From NCBI GenBank assembly GCA_043764095.1, contig JAYUKX010000193.1:1-64000 (forward strand): a stretch of 64,000 bases of DNA, read 5' to 3'. The position numbers and the translations under genes are program-made. The DNA comes from M3007 sp043764095 (GTDB lineage: Bacteria > Bacteroidota > Bacteroidia > Chitinophagales > Saprospiraceae). This document shows, piece by piece, positions 29,001 to 35,537 of the stretch. Under the pieces are notes generated by a model, which made no database searches, was not told the DNA's origin, and saw only the letters and a list, made by a program, of their open reading frames with translations. The stretch's first letter is position 1. The number at the start of each line of letters is the position of its first letter.

Positions 29001-29226
29001 GGCACCCGACTATGCGCGCCAAATTGTGTATCTGGATATTTTTGATCGGTGGGGCAATAAAGTATTTGAACGGCAGCAGTTTGATGCAGGCGTACCAGAA
29101 TTAGGTTGGAATGGAAACGTACGTGGAAAGCAAGTAGATCCAGCGGTTTACACCTTTGCGGCACAAGTACTCTTGCGCGATGGAACAGTAAAAAATATTG
29201 TTGGGGACATAACAGTGGTGCGGTAA
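23074..29226 (+). CDS. giant Cys-rich secreted protein with internal repeats and T9SS type B C-terminus
   Basis: 2050 residues with signal peptide (MNKLYFILCFLCLRSVLIAQ). A Cys-rich module (core APFLCGNYL...RFSPC...KDC...ICAFQIEVLSGIGT) occurs three times, near residues 20-170, 392-540 and 989-1140. The second and third copies each continue into a related 300-residue region (CPADIVQYS / CPTDVANYT, FCDCTAGGC / FCDCTASC), so about 600 residues are duplicated. PKD/Ig-like and SprB-like repeats (TVTNNFNGC, TLIDNNGC) lie between and after. A 48-residue exact-register tandem repeat is at residues about 1511-1606. The C-terminal 90 residues (LYHPNVISLQDANPVNQWF to GDITVVR) are the gliding-associated domain. 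Likely a long surface fibre or adhesin stabilised by disulfides. Confidence 0.9.
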   Translation: MNKLYFILCFLCLRSVLIAQNCMPTNQCFDAPLFCGRALETQIFNNFGSNGAFSPNCNDNFVSHASSWFKIIPCTNNLELTVIALNTLNGNGLQMALYTGCSPNLAVACNAGLAGGWSSPLTLTATVVPGKEYLLQVDGYDGDICEFTIDVISGINTAVPPPPISTVPGAITSIPNGNNFCTVGAVSFTAEWPGCALFTTPQLTCYKPKEDSCKGIKWTFPLGTIYLSAKDANPVLVSFVNVVPGNDTIRAKPKDCACPNDLCVGCGQLCCPVEELLFPINIQPTTVLQLPTIEFCANQWPPTCVQSTGNFFNTNNAFCQISLDLPTCTQIVQPYHKIPADTTNLGIIMICSGDSVAICDTFFTDLGSHTYFCSCDSAVTFTIVKDFSCNNDCLAYNQPAPMGNAVATAPFLCGNYLDGYCSSNTDLNGGLSNIGIPNTGILRFSPCSTDPVSLKITVKDCYENAGLVVQVTDKFFNQLSVITIDNNDTDTLITTGLIADTSYLLLISSAYFTNDICAFQIEVLSGIGTGSPGGATCSCTDSYVTGPTDICPADIVQYSIVPGSCTFGFTPGTAGNGYYCCPDGINSTDTLKLVWHIPSFMNFLSDSIDVTTITVQVDSSFLGMNVDVMDSVWVSLEHIPTNPSPPSDTLIFCDCTAGGCISGFKGKGVHMMHKVEQFNCALTCTNSVCVLDGIVFNQPGVTIKTTNCLTKVYNINQDIVPPTVTLSSQGVINCKQPSVLITAVISGLGFVTAWKAPSGQLPNGANPIFVSQPGTYSCTVTNPSNGCISTATTVIFLDITPPIAVAGPTTTICLGQSVTLSTAGSSSGGQFIYKWSTPLPPAAVTPLVTTTYTLTVTNNFNGCTKTATTTITVKPITVVNHPVEFICAESWPPPCPNGGPTTVNGATATCSVLSGLPQCEQHIYNYQRSNPIVVNQNIPLCPNDTFWLNGSAYTQLNTVITDVLTSALGCDSLVNYRLVQNPNCPIIFDCPNVNMPAPPGDSCHLAPFLCGNYLNNYCTNTSGLTNDLVDGVLIPQAGFIRFSPCEDSVHLQMNVGDCTEQGAGVQFWLLTGDCANPDLSQPITVLEGQSGQFIFNGLTPDEPYFIVFGNANSTAANVCPFNIEVISGVGTATPGPSTCTCTGTASIQGPSVLCPTDVANYTLVLPSCDITFGAGSGGNGSFCCPSLATDSVHIQWHLPLGLNFLSDSINVYSIQVQADSSMLGLDTTLVGEIFVTINTGSGTDTLVFCDCTASCAFDIMPKEVTIIHTVENLFCMFTCVSPSCILNGEEYLFPGSFMQQTNCKTTIVNIFDDTNIPTVEIVSSGPACFGGVENLFAITNANYSVTWSGPGVNGETGLLVLAIQPGVYAATVTGSNGCTNEASYTVVFPPPVIAATSPDITICAGESTTLSATGSLGGNFYEWSNSQTGFTITVTPATTTTYTVTVSNNLGCTATASVTVTVDPLALVNMGQVGLVSCSTPCFTFQGKIYCNPGQYQDTTNCTIHQFSIAFAKDTIYAGNIATLTCGQACTNYQGQSYCQAGNYTSSDSCAVYFFNIGFAKDTIYAGNVATLTCALACTNYQGQSYCIAGNYTASDSCTVYFFNINANATAPTHAPPSHTCLPSNNSYAVGFPITGTPPYKVNGTLIAGSYYLSEPVLNGQTYTFIVEQTINGCQDLVTGSFDCAFMCTAGPATMQINTGHACVDEPITAQVLSPAQLSNTDTAEFVLHTLPGTNLGTVLSKNSSGIFTFNSNTMIPGNTYYISSMAGPKDATGQIDLSSACTSISEGQPVVFDPLPFWEKIIAQDPTCFDKNDGIVALEGITGATPWNIGLNNGQPNGLSKFENLSAGTYTLTLIDNNGCTDVATVTLAQPDSIWLNVSDNRDVKINEMVLLQAQTNIDYTPVWTNLATQEQYVGMEWLVQIQDTTQFQCIVTNDNGCTAFAAVTLRLASEGLYHPNVISLQDANPVNQWFTIFTAPDYARQIVYLDIFDRWGNKVFERQQFDAGVPELGWNGNVRGKQVDPAVYTFAAQVLLRDGTVKNIVGDITVVR
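27604..27891 (+). repeat. 144-bp tandem duplication inside the giant surface protein gene
   Basis: Two copies with a period of 144 bases (27604-27747 and 27748-27891) encode a 48-residue unit beginning FAKDTIYAGN and containing CTNYQGQSYC and a C near the end. The copies differ at few positions, so the duplication is recent compared with the rest of the gene. A diverged relative of the unit lies just upstream. Confidence 0.85.
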
Positions 29227-29258
29227 GCACCTTCGGAGAAGGTGGTCGAGATTGGGAC

Positions 29259-29291
29259 AAAAAAAAAGCGCGCTGCTCATTTGCAGCGCGC
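29259..29291 (-). terminator. strong intrinsic terminator on the minus strand
   Basis: GCGCGCTGC at 29268-29276 and GCAGCGCGC at 29283-29291 form a perfect 9-bp GC-rich stem with a 6-base loop; read on the minus strand it is followed by nine T residues (29267-29259). There is no T-run for the plus strand, so it does not look like the terminator of the 2050-residue gene. Confidence 0.75.
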
Positions 29292-29386
29292 CGGTTTCCC
29301 GTATATAATCTCATGAAAAGTGGCAAGTTTGTGTATCAATAATGTGCATCTCATTTCCGTTATCCCGTCCTTGTTCCTTATTGATG
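29263..29386 (-). ncRNA. candidate small RNA (or leader with a 25-codon ORF)
   Basis: A minus-strand promoter-like pair (TTTTG at 29421-29417, 19-base spacer, CACCTTTG at 29397-29390) is followed by about 120 bases and then the strong terminator at 29291-29259. The transcript would have an 8-bp ATCAATAA/TTATTGAT pairing near its 5' half. It contains a 25-codon frame (MRCTLLIHKLATFHEII...) that runs into the terminator stem, so coding is unlikely but not excluded. No known RNA family is recognised. Confidence 0.4.
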
Positions 29387-29389
29387 ATA

Positions 29390-29421
29390 CAAAGGTGCGG
29401 CAGGTTGGATGCCATACAAAA
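29390..29421 (-). promoter_or_regulatory. promoter of the candidate small RNA
   Basis: -33-like TTTTG and -7-like CACCTTTG (one mismatch to TAnnTTTG) at the ideal 19-base spacing. Confidence 0.4.
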
Positions 29422-29648
29422 GGCATTTTTGAGGTTTTGTTGAAATGTATTTTTTGCCCAAATAAGACATTGATGCTATGAAAAAACAAGATAATTAATG
29501 AATTAAATGATTAGTACGATTAAATACGCTAAATTTAAGTTTAAAAAAAAAGGTTTGTTGAAAAATAAATTATTTTTTTGCGATAAAATTTCTTTATTTT
29601 TTTAAAATTATTTTTTTTACCCTCGTTTTTACTGTAAAATCCTCTGCT
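29422..29648. other. AT-rich intergenic stretch, no gene seen
   Basis: Very A/T-rich with homopolymer runs; no frame with coding character, no hairpin of note. Confidence 0.5.
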
Positions 29649-29814
29649 CTAAGGAATGGTGTTGGAATGAAGGTACAAATTCAGGCTTCAGATTTTGGTC
29701 TCAGATTTTCTGTTTTTTTGCGCGAATAGCCTACCTATTTAAGCAGAAAAAGAGGGAATATGAGGGCAAAAGATGTGCATCAATCTGTACCTTTATTTCG
29801 ACACCATTCCTAAG
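29649..29814. repeat. 166-bp full-length imperfect palindrome
   Basis: The left end CTAAGGAATGGTGTTG and the right end read on the minus strand, CTTAGGAATGGTGTCG, begin an inverted repeat that can be followed to the centre (AATAG-cctac-CTATT near 29731). The outer 30 bases differ at about six positions. No open frame inside. Similar in size to the elements at 14513, 42878 and 46385 but with unrelated sequence. Confidence 0.75.
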
Positions 29815-29979
29815 GGATGAAAAGGTTAATTTCTAAAGCAAATTTGTAGATTTTTTATTCTTTTGATGTACTATTTTAGATTATTGCCCAGTTTTTCCTG
29901 ACGAATTATAGGTATTGGGTTAAAGATATAGCCAATTTAATTCTTTCTTACGAACTTCAAAACACAGGATTTAACCAAT
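29815..29979. other. intergenic stretch without a recognised feature
   Basis: Between the palindrome and the tRNA terminator; no coding frame or conserved signal seen. Confidence 0.5.
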
Positions 29980-30016
29980 AAAAAAAACCGCCTGATACCT
30001 TAAGTATCAAGCGGTT
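29980..30016 (-). terminator. intrinsic terminator of tRNA-Met
   Basis: On the minus strand a stem built from AACCGC/GCGGTT and TGATAC/GTATCA (29986-30016, one bulged mismatch) is followed by a run of T at 29987-29980, 15 bases beyond the tRNA 3' end. Confidence 0.85.
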
Positions 30017-30030
30017 ATAGGTTTTTATTG

Positions 30031-30104
30031 TAGCGCGGAAGAGACTTGAACTCCCGACCTTGCGATTATGAATCGCATGCTCTAACCAGCTGAGCTACCG
30101 CGCC
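30031..30104 (-). tRNA. tRNA-Met (CAT)
   Basis: 74 bases fold as a complete cloverleaf: acceptor GGCGCGG/CCGCGCT (first pair G-T), D arm GCTC/GAGC, anticodon stem TGCGA/TCGCA with loop TTCATAA (anticodon CAT), T arm GGGAG-TTCAAGT-CTCTT (the last pair is a G-T). The lack of three G-C pairs at the base of the anticodon stem argues against initiator tRNA. Elongator Met is preferred over the lysidine-modified Ile tRNA, but this is not certain. CCA is not encoded. Confidence 0.9.
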
Positions 30105-30121
30105 TTATTTAAAAAGCGGGG

Positions 30122-30129
30122 CAAAGGTA
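30122..30129 (-). promoter_or_regulatory. promoter element of tRNA-Met
   Basis: TACCTTTG on the minus strand, 18 bases upstream of the mature tRNA. Confidence 0.55.
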
Positions 30130-30263
30130 CTGGTTTTTGAATGAAACTACCAAAAAGTTTTTGCAAATTTTTTTGAGTATTAAAATTTGGTGCTTGTTAT
30201 GGCCGTCAAAATGTAGTGCTATCACCGCCATAACGGCTTATTTAGATACTTTTTGGCCTTAAT

Positions 30264-30698
30264 TTATGTTATTTTTAGCAATTCCACTTCAAAAATTAAA
30301 GTAGAATTAGGGCCAATCTCGGCGGTCAATTGGCGGTCACCATAGGCTAAATTAGCGGGAATAACTAAGCGCCATTTGCTCCCTACACTCATCAATTGCA
30401 AACCTTCGGTCCAGCCTGCAATCACCCGATTGAGCGGAAATGAAGCGGGTTGGCCACGTTGGACAGAACTATCAAACACCGCACCTGCTATCGTAGTGCC
30501 GTGGTAATGACACGTAACTGTTTGGGTTGCAGAAGGCTTGTCACCATCGGCGGCTGTAATAATTTCGTACTGAAGGCCGCTGGGCAGCGTTACTACACCT
30601 TCTTTTTGGGCATTTTCGGCCATATAATCGATACCCGCTTGTAAATTGGCCGCAGCCTTGGCATCAAACATGGCCTTTAGTTTTTCTGAAACTGACAT
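30264..30698 (-). CDS. FKBP-type peptidyl-prolyl cis-trans isomerase
   Basis: 144 residues without a signal peptide. Residues 1-35 are a short helical dimerisation-like segment (FDAKAAANLQAGIDYMAENAQKEGVV), and residues about 38-143 are an FKBP domain: VTCHYHGTTIAGAVFDSS, FPLNRVIAGWTEGLQLM, WRLVIPANLAYGDR and LIFEVELLKI. It catalyses proline isomerisation in protein folding, in the FklB-like cytoplasmic group. 34 bases downstream of the GH109 gene on the same strand, so they may share a transcript. Confidence 0.93.
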   Translation of the reverse strand: MSVSEKLKAMFDAKAAANLQAGIDYMAENAQKEGVVTLPSGLQYEIITAADGDKPSATQTVTCHYHGTTIAGAVFDSSVQRGQPASFPLNRVIAGWTEGLQLMSVGSKWRLVIPANLAYGDRQLTAEIGPNSTLIFEVELLKIT

Positions 30699-30731
30699 AA
30701 TATATAGTGTTGTGTTTTATTGTATCGTATG

Positions 30732-32120
30732 TTAAAACTCGTCGCCAAAAGCAAAGTTTGGTTTACGATCTATCCATCGGCCTCTTGTAAAGTCGGGGAT
30801 AGCCTGCGGTGCGCTGCTCATCGCAATAGATGCCTCGGAGAGTGGCGTTATGGACAACCAAGTTGCGGCATCATATACATCCATCTGTGGCGCAATATTG
30901 CGTTTGGCGCACTCAATAAAATGATGGAATACAAAGAAATCCATGCCACCATGCCCTGCCGTTTTTGCATCGGCACCAAAGCGTTTCCAAAGCGGGTGGT
31001 CGTATTTGTCGAGCCATTCCTTGGCGGGTTCCCAGCGGTGCGGCTTGGTTTTGCCTTCCAACATCAGACTTTCATTGACATCCATCCAGATGCCTCCGGT
31101 GCCTTGTACGCGGAACCCGAGGGAATATGGTCGCGCCAAATTGGTATCATGCGAAAGAATAATAGATTCGCCATTGATGGTTTTTATCACTGTGGTCACC
31201 ACATCGCCTAATTGGAAATTGACCTTTGCGTTGGGGTGGTTTTCGCCGCCTTGTGGGTGTTTTACGATATATTCGTGGAGGCCACGTGCTTTAGAAGCGG
31301 TGGAAGTAAGGTAGGCCAAGCGGTTGCCTCGGTTGATATTAGCATACATCGCTACCGGCCCAATGCCGTGGGTTGGATACAGATCGCCATTGCGGCCAAC
31401 GGAGTGTTTGGTGCGCCATTTGGCCTCGTGAAAACCTTTTTCTCCAAATTCTACACCACCACCATAAGGATTTTTGCCATCATTAAATTTGACCTCGCGA
31501 AGGTCGTGCTGATAGCCACATTCAAAATGGATCAATTCGCCAAAAAGTCCTTCGCGTACCATTTGTAAAATAGCCATTACATCGCGGCGGTAACACACAT
31601 TTTCCAAAAACATGAGGTGTTGCCCAGTTGCTTCGTGGGTATTTACCAATTGCCAACATTCGTCCAATGAAAAAGCACCGCATACCTCGGTGGCCACGTA
31701 TTTGCCCGCTTTCATACCTGCGATGGCCTGTTCGGTATGCCATTCCCAGGGTGTGGCGATCAGTATGGCATCAATATTTTTGTCTTTGAGCAGTTCGAGG
31801 TAATCATAATCGCCATTGGAATACACTTTTGGTCGTTTTACGCCCTTGTCGTCGAAGAGTTTGAGGCAGGCATCTACCATCACTTGTTGAGGATCGGCGA
31901 TGGCCACTATTTCACAATCGTCGCGGAGGAGTGCTACTTCTACATGGCTTTGCCCGCGTAGTCCCACGCCGATAAAGCCGAGGTTGATTTTGGATTTGGG
32001 TTTTCGGGGCAGAATAAATGGCGCATCCACAGTGGTGGTATGTCCCTGCGATGGTACTGCAACGGAGGCTCCAATAATGGCTGCGGATTGCAAGAAGGAG
32101 CGGCGATTTAGATGCTTCAT
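30732..32120 (-). CDS. Gfo/Idh/MocA family protein, glycoside hydrolase family 109-like
   Basis: 462 residues. N-terminal twin-arginine signal (RRSFLQSAAIIGASVAVPSQG). A Rossmann NAD-binding fold follows (INLGFIGVGLRGQSHVEVAL, VAIADPQ, DAILIATPWEWHTEQA) with E-V-C at the expected catalytic area (AGKYVATEVCG). The segments FLENVCYRRDVMAI, FECGYQHDLR, YPTHGIGPVAMYANINRGNRL and HGGMDFFVFHHFIE match GH109 alpha-N-acetylgalactosaminidases, which use NAD+-dependent hydrolysis. Predicted to be exported folded to the periplasm and to release terminal alpha-GalNAc. Divergent from a GH36 alpha-galactosidase gene. Confidence 0.87.
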   Translation of the reverse strand: MKHLNRRSFLQSAAIIGASVAVPSQGHTTTVDAPFILPRKPKSKINLGFIGVGLRGQSHVEVALLRDDCEIVAIADPQQVMVDACLKLFDDKGVKRPKVYSNGDYDYLELLKDKNIDAILIATPWEWHTEQAIAGMKAGKYVATEVCGAFSLDECWQLVNTHEATGQHLMFLENVCYRRDVMAILQMVREGLFGELIHFECGYQHDLREVKFNDGKNPYGGGVEFGEKGFHEAKWRTKHSVGRNGDLYPTHGIGPVAMYANINRGNRLAYLTSTASKARGLHEYIVKHPQGGENHPNAKVNFQLGDVVTTVIKTINGESIILSHDTNLARPYSLGFRVQGTGGIWMDVNESLMLEGKTKPHRWEPAKEWLDKYDHPLWKRFGADAKTAGHGGMDFFVFHHFIECAKRNIAPQMDVYDAATWLSITPLSEASIAMSSAPQAIPDFTRGRWIDRKPNFAFGDEF

Positions 32121-32145
32121 ATTTTGCTGTCGTATGTTGGACGGG

Positions 32146-32153
32146 CAAAACTA
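32146..32153 (-). promoter_or_regulatory. promoter element of the GH109 gene
   Basis: TAGTTTTG on the minus strand, 25 bases before the ATG at 32120. Confidence 0.45.
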
Positions 32154-32252
32154 CGTTGATTTTTGAATTTGCGTAAAAAAAGGATGCCAAAGGTGCTATT
32201 CCCTTCGACATCCTTGAAATGGATAAGAAGGAGTAATGGATCCATTCCGCTA

Positions 32253-32260
32253 TACCTTTG
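32253..32260 (+). promoter_or_regulatory. promoter element of the GH36 gene, next to a palindrome
   Basis: TACCTTTG at 32253-32260, about 140 bases before the GH36 start. A perfect 12-base palindrome AATGGATCCATT at 32235-32246 lies immediately upstream and could be an operator. Confidence 0.45.
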
Positions 32261-32401
32261 GCTCTTTTTTTTATAAATAGTGCTTTAAAAAGTGTCTAAA
32301 AGTAATAACTTTACCCCCTCATTTTACCGTCCGGCTGTTGGAGCGCCGCCCCTAAACACATCATCACATTGCACACTATAACTTAATTTAATATTTTTAT
32401 A

Positions 32402-34633
32402 ATGACCAGCGTTTTTTCTAAATATCTTACCACAGGTTTTTTACCTGTAATATTGGGCCTCGCCCTATTAGCCCCGTGGGGAATTGTTGCACAAAAATCG
32501 GTGGTAATTCCCATCGAAACAAAGAGCAACGCCCTTGTAATGGCTACCGACAAAGACAACCGCCTGTGCATTACGCATTTTGGCAAACGGCTGCAACAAA
32601 GCGCAGATTACGCCCAAATTGTCCAGCAATACTGGGCAAAAGACGATAATGCAGGTATTTACAACACCGCCTATTCCTCCAGCGGTTCTACTAATCTCGT
32701 CGAACCAGCCCTCAATATCACCCATGCTGACGGCAATACATCTACGGAATTGAAATACGTACGCCACGAAGTACGCAAAATAGACGAAAACGTATCCCAT
32801 ACCCAAATTTTTCTAAAAGACGAGGTCTATCCAGTAGAAGTGGTGCTGAATTTCAAAACATACAGCAAAGAAGATGTGGTAGAGCAGTGGGCGGTGATTA
32901 AAAACAAAGAAAAAAATGCGATTGAACTTGAAAAATATGCATCGGCTAACCTCTATTTTACTTTCGATAACTACTACCTCACTAGTTATCACGGTTCTTG
33001 GGCGCGCGAAATGAAACCCGAAGAAACCCTGCTCACTCACGGTATCAAAACCCTCGATTCAAAACTGGGCGCAAGGGCAAACCTGTATGCGCCGCCTACT
33101 TTCCAACTCTCTTTTGATCGCCCCGCCACCGAAGACGAAGGCAAAGTATTGCTAGGGCAATTGGCATGGTCGGGCAATTTCAAAATTGACTTTGAAATAG
33201 ACTCGTACCACCACCTGCGCCTTATTGCGGGCATTAATCCACACGCGTCGGAGTATCCTTTGGAGGCCAATCAGGAATTTACGACCCCTTCAATGATTTA
33301 TACTTTTTCGGAAAAAGGCAAAGGGCTTGCCAGCAGAAATTTGCATCGTTGGGCCAAAAACTACCGACTCATGGACGGTAACGGCAGCCGCCTCACGCTA
33401 TTGAACAACTGGGAAGCGACTTATTTTGATTTTGATGAAAAAAAATTAGTAGGCTTGTTTAAAGGTGCTAAAAAACTAGGTGTGGATATGTTTTTGCTCG
33501 ATGATGGCTGGTTTGGTAATAAACATCCGCGCAACGACGACCACGCCGGTTTGGGCGATTGGCAGGAGAATGTAAAGAAATTACCCAGTGGTATTGGACA
33601 TTTGGTGAAAGAAGCCACCGCAGCAGGTGTAAAATTTGGTATTTGGATCGAACCCGAAATGGTCAATCCACGCAGCGAATTGTACGAAAAACACCTGGAT
33701 TGGGTCATCCGAGAGCCACAACGCCCCGAACACTATTTCCGCAACCAGTTGGTACTCGACCTCTCCAACCCCGAAGTACAAGATTTTGTATTTAATACAC
33801 TCGACAATCTATTTACTAAAAACCCTGAAATCGCTTTTATCAAATGGGACTGTAATGCGGTGATTTATAATGCCCATTCAGAATATTTAGCAAAAACAAA
33901 GCAAAAACAAAGCAAATTATACGTGGATTATGTCAAAGGTTTGTACAAAGTACTCGATCGTGTCCGCGCCAAATACCCTACTGTGGATATGATGCTCTGC
34001 TCTGGCGGCGGCGGCCGTGTGGATTACGAGGCCCTCCGGTATTTCACGGAGTATTGGCCCAGCGATAATACTGATCCGTTGGAGCGCGTCTTTATTCAAT
34101 GGGATTACTCTTATTTTTATCCGGCCATTGCATCGTGCAACCACGTGACCGATTGGAGCAAAGTATCTATGAAATACCGCTGCGATGTAGCTATGATGGG
34201 CAAAATGGGCTTCGATATTGTGGTAGATCAACTCAGTCCCAATGATTTGGCATCGGCGCAAAAGGCAATTACCGATTATAATTCCATCAAAGATGTGGTT
34301 TGGCAGGGCGATCTGTATCGCTTATCCAACCCTTGGGAACAGCCCGTTGCTTCATCGATGTACGTCAGTGAAAAAAAGGATAAGGCTGTGATGTTCAATT
34401 ATTTGGTCTCCAATCGCTTCGAGTTCACCTATACTTTCGAGCCTATTTTGCTCAAAGGATTGGATGCTAATAAAAAATATCGGGTAAAAGAACTGAATCT
34501 TTATCCCGAAACCAAAACCTCCCTCGATGAAACCGCAGTGTTTTCTGGCGATTTTCTTCAAACAGTAGGGTATAACCCCGATATTAGCCTTCGACGCACC
34601 AGCGTTGTGTTGGAAATTTCGGAAGTGAAATAA
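32402..34633 (+). CDS. alpha-galactosidase, glycoside hydrolase family 36
   Basis: 743 residues, signal peptide at about residues 1-30 (LGLALLAPWGIVAQ). An N-terminal beta-sandwich (residues about 35-330) precedes the (beta/alpha)8 barrel. Family motifs: NNWEATYFDF, LLDDGWFGNKHPRNDD, KFGIWIEPEMVNPRSELYE, IKWDCN with nucleophile Asp483, and LCSGGGGRVDYEALRYF followed by WPSDNTDP with acid/base Asp555. Cleaves terminal alpha-1,6 or related alpha-galactosides, as found in raffinose-type sugars, galactomannans or glycans; some GH36 members act on alpha-GalNAc. Secreted to periplasm or outside. Strong terminator follows. Confidence 0.94.
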   Translation: MTSVFSKYLTTGFLPVILGLALLAPWGIVAQKSVVIPIETKSNALVMATDKDNRLCITHFGKRLQQSADYAQIVQQYWAKDDNAGIYNTAYSSSGSTNLVEPALNITHADGNTSTELKYVRHEVRKIDENVSHTQIFLKDEVYPVEVVLNFKTYSKEDVVEQWAVIKNKEKNAIELEKYASANLYFTFDNYYLTSYHGSWAREMKPEETLLTHGIKTLDSKLGARANLYAPPTFQLSFDRPATEDEGKVLLGQLAWSGNFKIDFEIDSYHHLRLIAGINPHASEYPLEANQEFTTPSMIYTFSEKGKGLASRNLHRWAKNYRLMDGNGSRLTLLNNWEATYFDFDEKKLVGLFKGAKKLGVDMFLLDDGWFGNKHPRNDDHAGLGDWQENVKKLPSGIGHLVKEATAAGVKFGIWIEPEMVNPRSELYEKHLDWVIREPQRPEHYFRNQLVLDLSNPEVQDFVFNTLDNLFTKNPEIAFIKWDCNAVIYNAHSEYLAKTKQKQSKLYVDYVKGLYKVLDRVRAKYPTVDMMLCSGGGGRVDYEALRYFTEYWPSDNTDPLERVFIQWDYSYFYPAIASCNHVTDWSKVSMKYRCDVAMMGKMGFDIVVDQLSPNDLASAQKAITDYNSIKDVVWQGDLYRLSNPWEQPVASSMYVSEKKDKAVMFNYLVSNRFEFTYTFEPILLKGLDANKKYRVKELNLYPETKTSLDETAVFSGDFLQTVGYNPDISLRRTSVVLEISEVK

Positions 34634-34639
34634 GGGATT

Positions 34640-34688
34640 ACACGGATGAGACACTGTACAAATTAGGGTGTCTCATCCGTGTGTTTTT
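34640..34688 (+). terminator. strong intrinsic terminator after GH36
   Basis: ACACGGATGAGACAC at 34640-34654 pairs perfectly with GTGTCTCATCCGTGT at 34668-34682, followed by GTTTTT. Confidence 0.9.
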
Positions 34689-34707
34689 GAGTGTATGAAA
34701 AAAACTG

Positions 34708-35445
34708 CTAGGCCAATAGTAACATCGCCGCGCTCATCGCAATCATCAAAGCATCTTCTATAATAGTAACGGTACTCATGGGCAAATTAAAAACAGTACC
34801 TAAACAAGCACATTGAATTTTCTTTTTGTTCAGTACAGATTGTAATACCCCAACGATACTAATCGACATTACAACGATGGTAATCGCATTTGTCATAAAT
34901 GGCTTATAACCAACAAGATAGGCAATACCTAAACCTAATTCTACAAAAGCATAAACGTACCCCCAAGTAGGGATTTTTTTGGCCAAAACGTCGTACATCG
35001 CATAACTCTCTGCAAATCCCTTTAAATTGAGCAATTTAAAAAAGGAAAAAATCAAAAAGAAACCCGCCATAAAATGTTGCATCCATTGCATCCAGTCAAA
35101 ACTTGGGCGACTAAATTGAACAGCCATCGTAACCAAAAGGATATAACCTAATATCAACAAAATCGGTTTATAGGTCTCGAAAAAACCACGTGCCTCGTCT
35201 CCTTCGGCTACCATCGCAGGTTTCATGGGCATCACCACCGATTTTTCAGATAATTGATATTTTGGATAGTCCAACAAGGCCGCCTGTAAATCGGCAGTAG
35301 CTACATGGCGGCTCATTGTGATTTGGGTTTGCCCCTCAAGGTCAACCGAAACAGCGGTCACGTCGGGCAATTTTTCGAGCAGCCCCTTCACTTTCGCTAT
35401 GCAACCGCCACAAGTAATATTTGAAACTTGATAAGTATGTGTCAT
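34708..35445 (-). CDS. HMA domain fused to MauE/DoxX-like membrane protein
   Basis: 245 residues. Residues 1-70 are a heavy-metal-associated domain with the metal motif ITCGGCIAKV and typical ferredoxin-like pattern (TAVSVDLEGQTQITM). After a linker come five to six membrane segments from about residue 92, of the MauE/DoxX redox-associated type (FKLLNLKGFAESYAMYDVLAKKIP is characteristic). A further conserved Cys pair CACLG sits near residue 213. Predicted inner-membrane protein that binds copper or a similar soft metal and may handle disulfide or metal redox chemistry. Last gene of the minus-strand metal locus; the regulator at 36104 is just upstream. Confidence 0.88.
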   Translation of the reverse strand: MTHTYQVSNITCGGCIAKVKGLLEKLPDVTAVSVDLEGQTQITMSRHVATADLQAALLDYPKYQLSEKSVVMPMKPAMVAEGDEARGFFETYKPILLILGYILLVTMAVQFSRPSFDWMQWMQHFMAGFFLIFSFFKLLNLKGFAESYAMYDVLAKKIPTWGYVYAFVELGLGIAYLVGYKPFMTNAITIVVMSISIVGVLQSVLNKKKIQCACLGTVFNLPMSTVTIIEDALMIAMSAAMLLLA

Positions 35446-35537
35446 TGTAAAAAAGTTTTTTTATAACACTACAAAGGTATGAGCAATTTCAAAGGTCGTC
35501 TTTACATCATTTTGTGGAAATTGTGCATGTTTTTGTT

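Noticed and set aside
29277..29489. 70-codon minus-strand frame
   Set aside because: Overlaps the strong minus-strand terminator and the promoter-like pair; only its last 25 codons could be transcribed from that promoter.
32178..32216. Hairpin AAGGATG/CATCCTT as terminator
   Set aside because: It lies between divergent genes, upstream of both, with only 7 pairs and no T-run.
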